Of a stretch of DNA of 64,000 nt, positions 56,396-62,028 are shown piece after piece (the first letter of the stretch is position 1; the number at the start of each line of letters is the position of its first letter). The DNA comes from CBDFHV01 sp965247705. GTDB taxonomy: Bacteria; Pseudomonadota; Alphaproteobacteria; Rhodospirillales; CAMCUA01. The stretch covers positions 22,911 to 86,910 of the forward strand of contig CBDFHV010000012.1 of NCBI GenBank assembly GCA_965247705.1, written 5' to 3'. The position numbers and the translations under genes are program-made. The notes beneath the pieces were generated by a model, which saw only the letters and a list, made by a program, of their open reading frames with translations, was not told the DNA's origin and made no database searches.

Positions 56396-57040
56396 CTACC
56401 TGACGCGGGACTGGTCGATGAAACTCCGCACCTGGTCTTGAGGCCACGTCTGCTTGGGATCGGGACTGCCGCCGCGGGGGATGACGGTGCCCTCGCCTTG
56501 ATTCAGCACGATCTCCGCGCCGGGCGCGGAATCCGTGGGACTCATGGCCACGGCGCCTTCCATGCAGACCGCCATGGTCACCTTTGGGGTGGCGCGCATG
56601 ATCCAGTCGGTACCGCGAACCGAGGCGACCGCGGTCGAGGTGTGAACCTCGAACTTGGTGTCGGGCACGAAGAGGTTCATCACGGTGCGGAGGATTCCCT
56701 TGGGCACCGAAAAGCGGCCGGACCGCTTTTTCTGTTCAGGGGAATACACGAACTCCGTGATCTTCAGGGTGCCGTCGCTGCCCAGGGAGACCAGCGTCTC
56801 GTCCTCGAATCGGATTCGCACCCGGGCGTTCTTCATGGTCTGGATAATGTCCCGTTGATAAATGGCCGAGCCGACGGTCGCCATTTCCGGGTTGTGGCTG
56901 CCCTTGTGGACGACCAGGACTTCCCCCTCGATTGCGTCCACGGCGCCGATCGAATTCGCCGCCTGGGACGGGGCGGGGCCGAACAGTAATCCCGCGGCTA
57001 TCATGACAACCGCCGCGATTTGTCGCTCCGTTGGGGTCAT
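56396..57040 (-). CDS. Periplasmic FecR-domain protein linked to the CHASE2 cyclase
   Basis: A 214-residue protein; ATG 57040 has GGAGCAAGG upstream. Signal peptide (IAAVVMIAAGLLFG...SQA). The FecR domain has IGAVDAIEGEVLVVHKG, IYQRDIIQTMKNARVRIRFEDETLVSLG and the motif TSTAVASVRGTDWIM. It has no cytoplasmic part. It lies 6 bases before the cyclase, so the two are likely partners in the periplasm; FecR acting as ligand or cofactor of CHASE2 is inference. It is the third FecR domain in the window. Confidence 0.87.
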   Translation of the reverse strand: MTPTERQIAAVVMIAAGLLFGPAPSQAANSIGAVDAIEGEVLVVHKGSHNPEMATVGSAIYQRDIIQTMKNARVRIRFEDETLVSLGSDGTLKITEFVYSPEQKKRSGRFSVPKGILRTVMNLFVPDTKFEVHTSTAVASVRGTDWIMRATPKVTMAVCMEGAVAMSPTDSAPGAEIVLNQGEGTVIPRGGSPDPKQTWPQDQVRSFIDQSRVR

Positions 57041-57143
57041 ACCTTGCTCCTGACTTCGCATGTCCTGCCGCTTCGTATGAAGGGCACTGCCTTCCAAACC
57101 GATGTATCAACGCGACGTACGTACTCGGCGCGTCTCCTTGAAG

Positions 57144-57626
57144 TTATTGGGCCAAGGAATCTTCCCACTTCTCCATGGCTTGCCAAAACGGAATTCGGCA
57201 CGTGTCGATGACGTCCTTCTCCCCGGAGACCTCCTGGCGTTCGAGCCAGCAATCGAACATGACCTGGGCGCGCGCTCCAAACTCGGCTCCGTCGTCGTCG
57301 TCCATCTCGGCGATCGACGATGTCAGACGCGCCCGGGCCACAATCAACATGTTTCGCTGATCGTCCTGTAGTCGCCAAGTCTCAAATACCTCCGGCGGAA
57401 TGGCTTCGCCACGCGCCACCGTGCGAGCCTTGGAGGCGAAGAAGCTCGAAGCCAGGCGATCGCCTTGGAGGGATCGAGATTTTGATAGCTCCAGGTAGCC
57501 ATTGAACAGACCCTGTTCGAACGGGGCCTCGGGCACCGCCATCGCGGCGACCTTCTCCGGTTCCACGAACACGCAGCCCGCCAGCATGACAACAGCGGGT
57601 ATCGCCAACCACCGGAAGATCAACAT
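57144..57626 (-). CDS. Lipoprotein resembling the N-terminal region of OmpA-family lipoproteins
   Basis: 160 residues from ATG 57626, with GGGGA upstream. Lipobox VVMLAGCVF (lipidated Cys about 18). The mature part EQGLFNGYLELSKSRS, ASSFFASKARTVARGEAIPPEV and AQVMFDCWLERQEV is similar to what precedes the OmpA domain in alphaproteobacterial OmpA lipoproteins, but no OmpA domain follows. It is probably an outer-membrane-anchored protein of unknown role. It lies 103 bases upstream of the FecR-cyclase operon. Confidence 0.7.
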   Translation of the reverse strand: MLIFRWLAIPAVVMLAGCVFVEPEKVAAMAVPEAPFEQGLFNGYLELSKSRSLQGDRLASSFFASKARTVARGEAIPPEVFETWRLQDDQRNMLIVARARLTSSIAEMDDDDGAEFGARAQVMFDCWLERQEVSGEKDVIDTCRIPFWQAMEKWEDSLAQ

Positions 57627-58301
57627 TAGTCCCCTGCAACGCGTATACCGACGCGCAAACAATGCCCATCTCTCCGCGAGTGCGGAATCCTCAGTAATCT
57701 TGCCATAACTTGCGGCGATTAAGAAATCCTTACACGAGTTGAGTGTCAGCGAACACAAAACCCGCACCCGGAGTGAAAAATCGATCGTCAATCCGCTCTA
57801 TCCCCATGGGGGACTACAGAATCGTGCCGCCTCCGCTTGACAACACAAGGGCACGCCACTGCCGGCGGGCGGCAAAGAGTTTCGTCCCAAGTTCCGCGGC
57901 GCGGAAATGCAGTGGCTGTTCATAAACTATTCGGCGGTGCCGCCGGTGGGGGCCGAGCCCGCGGCACTCCGATCACGCCCGACGCCAAACATGTGGTGCA
58001 CTATTGGGCACGGTCCACAGGATACGGGATTGTCCCCGGAGGCTGAGCATTCCGTCGATGCGGCCACCCCGTCACGTTTTTGAGGGATTTCACGGATACC
58101 GATAAGGGAACTCATGAGTGTAACTAGGAAGAACTTTTTGATACCATTGCGGGAAATGGGTACATTCCGTCGAAGGGGGTTTTCGCTTCCGACATGAGCT
58201 TATCGTTCCCGGTAGGGGTTGCTCATCCGGGTGCTCGACAGGGACGGTAAGTGCGGCGGCTACCGCCCATCCAAAGAAAAAAGATAACTGGAGGCCGGGC
58301 A
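57627..58301. other. Long gene-free region
   Basis: 675 bases between two divergently transcribed genes. Short open frames on both strands lack ribosome sites and family features. The stretch near 58100-58290 is more AT-rich than its surroundings and probably holds the promoter of the receiver gene, ending with CTGGAGGCCGGGCA just before its ATG. No RNA gene is recognised. Confidence 0.5.
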
Positions 58302-58745
58302 ATGAAGGGGCAAAAATTCACCGTTTATCTCGTCATATGCGATGACAAGGAGAGGTTCCGAGTCGGAGCCTTTCTCTCGAAGAGCGGCAGGCAAGTGCGC
58401 CAATACACGACAGCGGCGGAGTTTCTCGAGGACTATCATGACGGTGTTGCCGGGTGCCTCGTGGCGGACTTGTCCATGTCCGGTATGAGCGGACTCGACC
58501 TCTTGAAGCGTCTCAGCGATCTACAATCTTCGCCGCCGGTCGTTTTCCTCGCCGGGGCGGGCAATGTGGGGAAGCTGGTAAGGGCGCAAGTGTCCGGAGC
58601 TCGGGCCGTCCTTCGCAAACCCGTCAGGGAGAAGAAGCTTCTGTCCTGCCTGGACGACATCGCCGGCGATGGGGCCGACTTTGCGTTCGACATCCAAGCG
58701 AAAATGCTTGCGCCGTTGCCTACGGGAGTGGGCGGCACCTGCTGA
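58302..58745 (+). CDS. Stand-alone response-regulator receiver domain with altered switch residues
   Basis: A 147-residue FixJ-like receiver without an output domain. ATG 58302 has GGAGG 9 bases upstream. The acidic pair Asp14-Asp15 (VICDDKE), the phospho-acceptor Asp56 (LVADLSMSG) and the lysine in LRKPV are present. The usual Thr/Ser switch position is Ala (FLAGAGN against the typical LTGHGD), and the aromatic switch residue is Val (RAVLRKP). It may therefore be phosphorylated but signal unusually, or act as a constitutive adaptor. No kinase is nearby. Confidence 0.82.
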   Translation: MKGQKFTVYLVICDDKERFRVGAFLSKSGRQVRQYTTAAEFLEDYHDGVAGCLVADLSMSGMSGLDLLKRLSDLQSSPPVVFLAGAGNVGKLVRAQVSGARAVLRKPVREKKLLSCLDDIAGDGADFAFDIQAKMLAPLPTGVGGTC

Positions 58746-58781
58746 ACGCGCGTGCGGACCCGGGCGGAGCGATTCTTGCCC

Positions 58782-59525
58782 CTAGGCCAATGCCTTACGG
58801 ATAAGGTTCGCGCCCAGCAGGAGCAAGGCCCAATAGACCCAGATCCGAAAGCGGGCCGGCGAGATCCGCCGACCGCACCACCTGCCGAACAGCATTCCGG
58901 CGACCGCTGGCGCGACTGAGAGAGCCGCCAGAACCACCGTGTCACGTCCGAGGGAGCCCTGATGAAGGTGCGCCGCCACCCAGGCCACCGAAGCCACGAA
59001 CAGTGACAGCCCGACGGCGCGCACGAACGTCTCGCGGTCCAGGGTAAGGGATTGCAGATAAACCACCAACGGCACCAGAATGGAGCCCGTCATGCCGCAC
59101 AGGACTCCCGACGCCATGCCCACCGCGGGCCCCAGGGGTCGTTCGGCACGGGTCGGCAGGCGTAGTTCCCGGGCCCGCAGGCCGAGGCCTGAATAGGTGC
59201 AAAGGACAATCCCCAGCACGCCGACCAGTATCCGCGGGTCGACCGTGAACAGCAGCACGGTGCCGAGCCAGATACCCGCTGCCGCCGTTCCATTCAGCAT
59301 CCAAAAACGTCGGATCAAGGCGCCAAGGCCCGGGCCCGGGCCGCTCTGCCAAAGATTGGCAAAGAGCGACAGCAAGGCGATCAGGGGCACCACTTGCCGT
59401 AACTCCAGGACCGATCCCATCAGGGCCACCGACAGGGTGGGCAGGCCGAAGCCCACGGCGCCCTTGACCGTACCCGCGATCAACAGGGCGCCGGCGACAA
59501 CGGCGATGACTTCGATATCCAGCAT
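58782..59525 (-). CDS. TSUP-family transporter (TauE/SafE)
   Basis: A 247-residue membrane protein with eight predicted helices and the two-fold family repeat. Half one has GTVKGAVGFGLPTLSVALMGSV; half two has GMASGVLCGMTGSILVPLVVYLQSL. GGAAG precedes ATG 59525. The family exports sulfite, sulfoacetate or other small organosulfur anions; the substrate here is unknown. Confidence 0.88.
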   Translation of the reverse strand: MLDIEVIAVVAGALLIAGTVKGAVGFGLPTLSVALMGSVLELRQVVPLIALLSLFANLWQSGPGPGLGALIRRFWMLNGTAAAGIWLGTVLLFTVDPRILVGVLGIVLCTYSGLGLRARELRLPTRAERPLGPAVGMASGVLCGMTGSILVPLVVYLQSLTLDRETFVRAVGLSLFVASVAWVAAHLHQGSLGRDTVVLAALSVAPAVAGMLFGRWCGRRISPARFRIWVYWALLLLGANLIRKALA

Positions 59526-59615
59526 AGAGCTTCCGGCGCCCCGCAAGTTCGGCGCCGTGGCGTCCGGCGCCGATAGACGATACTATAACGCCGTGGTTAT
59601 GACCCGGAGCAAGCA

Positions 59616-59780
59616 ATGACGGTAGGATCGATCGGTCAGACGGTTTCCCTGCAGGCGCTCAAGTCCGCCCTATTGCAACGCAGCGCTGCCTTGGCTCTTG
59701 CCAGCAAGGCGACCCAACAGGTGAAGCAGGCCGCCGCCGCCGCCGACACGCGCCGCGGCGGTTTGAACATATCTGTCTAG
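59616..59780 (+). CDS. Small alanine-rich protein, 54 residues
   Basis: A short gene starting ATG 59616 with GGAG 7 bases upstream and ending TAG 59780. It encodes MTVGSIGQTVSLQALKSALL followed by an alanine/lysine-rich amphipathic helix and an RGGLNISV tail. The layout (short VG start, SLQALKSALL, an Ala-rich helix) is reminiscent of YjfB-type putative motility proteins, but this is weak. Supported mainly by the ribosome site and by lack of overlap with other genes. Confidence 0.5.
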   Translation: MTVGSIGQTVSLQALKSALLQRSAALALASKATQQVKQAAAAADTRRGGLNISV

Positions 59781-59807
59781 TGGTTCCTATCGCGGGCAGC
59801 GACGGGG

Positions 59808-60293
59808 TCAGGCGGCCTCGCGACCGCCCTTTTCCAGCGCCTTGACGTTGCCCTCGACGCGGGCCGGCGAGTCGACGGCGATTTCGATGCGCCGCGTCTT
59901 CATCTCCTCGGGCAGCTCGCGTACCAGGTCGACATGCAGCAAACCGTTCTCCATGTGGGCCTCCGTCACCTTGACGAAGTCGGCAAGCTGAAAGGTGCGC
60001 TGAAATCCGCGACCCGCGATGCCCCGGTGCAGATAGCGCCGCTCAATTCCGTCGTCGCCGTGCTGACCGGACACCACCAGGGCGTTCTCGCGCGCCTCGA
60101 TGGCCAGTTGATCGCGGTCGAAGCCGGCGACCGCCATGGTGATGCGGTATGCGTCTTCGCCCGTCTTCTCGATATTGTAAGGGGGATAACCGCTGCCTGC
60201 CTCGTCGAGGCGAGTGGCCCTGTCCAATACGTTCATCAAGCGATCGAAGCCGACCGAAGAGCGAAACAAGGGGGAAAAGTCGAAGCTGGTCAT
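59808..60293 (-). CDS. Small heat-shock protein Hsp20
   Basis: A 161-residue alpha-crystallin-type holdase chaperone of the IbpA-like class A group. ATG 60293 follows GGAGG at 10 bases. N-terminal FDFSPLFRSSVGFDRLMNVL, then the crystallin domain NIEKTGEDAYRITMAVAGFDRDQLAIEA, ALVVSGQHG, RGIAGRGFQRTFQLADFVKV and the closing GLLHVDLVRELPEE. The C-terminal IxI-like motif is weak (RRIEIAV). The leader looks like a ROSE thermometer, and a heat-shock-type promoter lies upstream. Confidence 0.93.
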   Translation of the reverse strand: MTSFDFSPLFRSSVGFDRLMNVLDRATRLDEAGSGYPPYNIEKTGEDAYRITMAVAGFDRDQLAIEARENALVVSGQHGDDGIERRYLHRGIAGRGFQRTFQLADFVKVTEAHMENGLLHVDLVRELPEEMKTRRIEIAVDSPARVEGNVKALEKGGREAA

Positions 60294-60388
60294 CGGTACA
60301 CATCCTCCATTGAGAAGCAATATGCGTTTCCGGGACGTCTCCAGGACGCCGATCCCGGCCGCCCCGCCGGACCCTCGGAAGGCATCCG
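60294..60388 (-). promoter_or_regulatory. ROSE-like RNA thermometer in the hsp20 leader
   Basis: The last hairpin (60327 down to 60298 on the minus strand) closes with ACGCAU pairing AUGUGU (6 bp). Inside it, UUGCU lies opposite the ribosome site GGAGG, the arrangement conserved in ROSE elements with a G-G mismatch facing the ribosome site. Upstream, GGCGUC-CUGGA-GACGUC and CCGGC/GCCGG form further stems. ROSE elements melt at heat-shock temperature and occur before hsp20 genes of alphaproteobacteria. Identification is by eye, without a covariance model. Confidence 0.6.
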
Positions 60389-60395
60389 GCGTTCG

Positions 60396-60426
60396 AGATT
60401 TGGGTGGGTTCGCCGACCCTGTCAAG
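60396..60426 (-). promoter_or_regulatory. Candidate RpoH (sigma-32)-type promoter of hsp20
   Basis: Read on the minus strand: CTTGAC (60426-60421), a 16-base spacer and CCCAAATCT (60404-60396). It is close to the alphaproteobacterial heat-shock pattern of CTTG followed by CYTAT-like sequence. Transcription would start near 60388, giving a leader of about 95 bases that spans the ROSE-like element. Confidence 0.4.
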
Positions 60427-60589
60427 GGCCGCGCGGCAGACGCGATATCCCCGATCCCGCATGATCGTCCGATACCAAATCGCCGCCGTCCAGAGCGGCT
60501 AAATCGGCGCGACGCCATCCTCTATCGACGACCGCCCGAAAAGGCTACCATGCCCGCCGATTCAGGGCATCGACGAGGAACGAGCGGCC

Positions 60590-61018
60590 ATGGCGACCCA
60601 CTCCACCTTTACCCAGCTGTCCGAGGAGGAACGACGCATTCTCTTCGAGGCCAGCCCACCGCGGAAATACACCAAGGGCGACGAGATCGTTCGCCAAGGC
60701 GCGCTGCAGGGAACGATGTTCGTGATCGTTTCCGGCGACGTGAAAGTGGAACGGCACAGCGAGGACGGCGACAGGGGAGAGCGGGTGGTCGTCGATCGCC
60801 TGGGACCAGGGCAGGTTTTCGGCGAGATGTCCTTTCTCGACCGTGAGCCCTGCAGCGCCACGGTGATCGCCGAATCGGACGTCGAGGTACGGGGAATCGG
60901 TCGCAAGGAGATCGACGACATCAGTCGGCGTGACTCAAGCTTTCAAGGGCGTTTTTTCCACTGCCTGGCGTTGACCCTTGTCGACAAGCTGCGCCAAACC
61001 AGCAGCCGTCTTTCTTGA
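60590..61018 (+). CDS. Cyclic-nucleotide-binding domain protein without DNA-binding domain
   Basis: A 142-residue single CRP-type beta-barrel. The phosphate-binding cassette region is GQVFGEMSFLDREPCSATV, where Gly-Glu (FGEMS) and Arg-less ...PCSATV positions match cNMP-binding domains. KYTKGDEIVRQGALQGTMFVIVSGDVKVER is the usual first half. There is no helix-turn-helix, so it is not a transcription factor on its own. It is a possible effector for the CHASE2 cyclase product (inference). Confidence 0.87.
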   Translation: MATHSTFTQLSEEERRILFEASPPRKYTKGDEIVRQGALQGTMFVIVSGDVKVERHSEDGDRGERVVVDRLGPGQVFGEMSFLDREPCSATVIAESDVEVRGIGRKEIDDISRRDSSFQGRFFHCLALTLVDKLRQTSSRLS

Positions 61019-61036
61019 CGGACGCTGGGTCGCGTT

Positions 61037-61492
61037 TTATTGCCAGGGTTCCAGGCCGTCGTATTCGGGGATGCGACCACTGACCATGGTATCTTGAAAA
61101 GCCTTGAGATCCTCCCCCCGTTGCCAGCACTCGCCCTTTGGGAAACTGACTCGCAGGTATTGTCCGACCAGGCGTTCCTTTTGCAGCCGGTAGGACTCCC
61201 AAATGACGTCGTACCCCGCGACGTCGGCCTCGCTCAGGAATTTCTCGAACCGACGGGCGAACGGTCGGGTGTCGTTGCCGCACAGCTGGGCGAAGGCATC
61301 CACCTTGGCTGCGTCGGCAGCCATGTCCACGTAAGCCGTGGTCGGCGTTTTCTCCAAACTCGCCCGATAAAATTCGGTGACCCGACTTTTCCACATGCGG
61401 GGAGGCGATTCGCAGGCCGTCAACGGAAGCGCGAATGCCAGGATCAGCAGACCAATCCCTGCAATTTTTGAGCGTTTTGTTTTTTGTATCAA
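61037..61492 (-). CDS. Hypothetical lipoprotein
   Basis: 151 residues. Signal segment GIGLLILAFALPLTACESP with lipobox LTAC (lipid Cys about 27). The mature part contains ASLEKTPTTAYVDMAADAAKVDAFAQLCG and GYDVIWESYRLQKERLVGQYLR; no family is recognised. The start is uncertain: TTG 61492 begins MIQKTKRSK in AT-rich sequence without a clear ribosome site. Convergent with the cNMP-binding gene. Confidence 0.65.
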   Translation of the reverse strand: MIQKTKRSKIAGIGLLILAFALPLTACESPPRMWKSRVTEFYRASLEKTPTTAYVDMAADAAKVDAFAQLCGNDTRPFARRFEKFLSEADVAGYDVIWESYRLQKERLVGQYLRVSFPKGECWQRGEDLKAFQDTMVSGRIPEYDGLEPWQ

Positions 61493-61499
61493 AATGTTA

Positions 61500-61532
61500 T
61501 TAGAAATTTTTCAAGTGTTTCTTCAAATTTCT
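61500..61532. promoter_or_regulatory. AT-rich inverted repeat upstream of the lipoprotein gene
   Basis: TAGAAATTT (61500-61508) and AAATTTCTA (61524-61532) form a perfect 9-bp inverted repeat with a 15-base spacer. It lies just upstream of the lipoprotein start and just after the PilZ stop. It could be an operator for the former or a weak terminator for the latter; the lack of a U-run after a GC stem argues against a classic terminator. Confidence 0.4.
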
Positions 61533-61536
61533 AGGG

Positions 61537-61869
61537 TCAGTAGTCCTCAACCTTTATCTCGTTGTGAAGGCGCATGACGTCGGTCATGAAAGGATCCTCA
61601 TCGAGGGTGTCGGACTCGAACTCGAAGGCAAATCCGTCGTCGATGGCACGCACCACATGGCCGGTCACGCTTGCCAAGTCCTGAATGTGCAGTTCCACAA
61701 GTGCTTCGTCGTCGAGTTCCCCATCCAGTTGAATCGCCGCGCCGCTGGCGGAGATGTCCTTGACGCGTCCCTGGTGCTGTCGGTCCTTTTGAACCGCTCG
61801 CAGTTCTTTGGTGAGGGAAACCCGAGGATGTCTGCGTTTGTCGGATCCCACATCATCCTTATCGGTCAT
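61537..61869 (-). CDS. PilZ-domain c-di-GMP-binding protein
   Basis: A 110-residue single PilZ domain. ATG 61869 has AAGGAG 8 bases upstream. The c-di-GMP-binding residues are the RRHPR motif (DKRRHPRVSL) and the D-x-S-x-x-G motif (KDISASGAAIQL). The remaining strand pattern (VTGHVVRAIDDGFAFEFE) is typical. It can receive the signal made by the two diguanylate cyclases; its partner is unknown. Confidence 0.88.
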   Translation of the reverse strand: MTDKDDVGSDKRRHPRVSLTKELRAVQKDRQHQGRVKDISASGAAIQLDGELDDEALVELHIQDLASVTGHVVRAIDDGFAFEFESDTLDEDPFMTDVMRLHNEIKVEDY

Positions 61870-62028
61870 GTCCGGGCTCCTTGCTGGGAACAAGACTGAG
61901 GAAGAACCTTTTCACACATCGACCGAAGGGGGAAGTCGGAATCCGATACGACCTCGGAATGACCCGTTGCGCCGCCATGGGGATGGACACATATCAGCCC
62001 CGCGCCAAGCGTATCCCAGGATATCACG

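Noticed and set aside
57792..58250. Short frames on both strands as possible genes
   Set aside because: No ribosome sites, no conserved features and unusual composition, so I left the region as gene-free.
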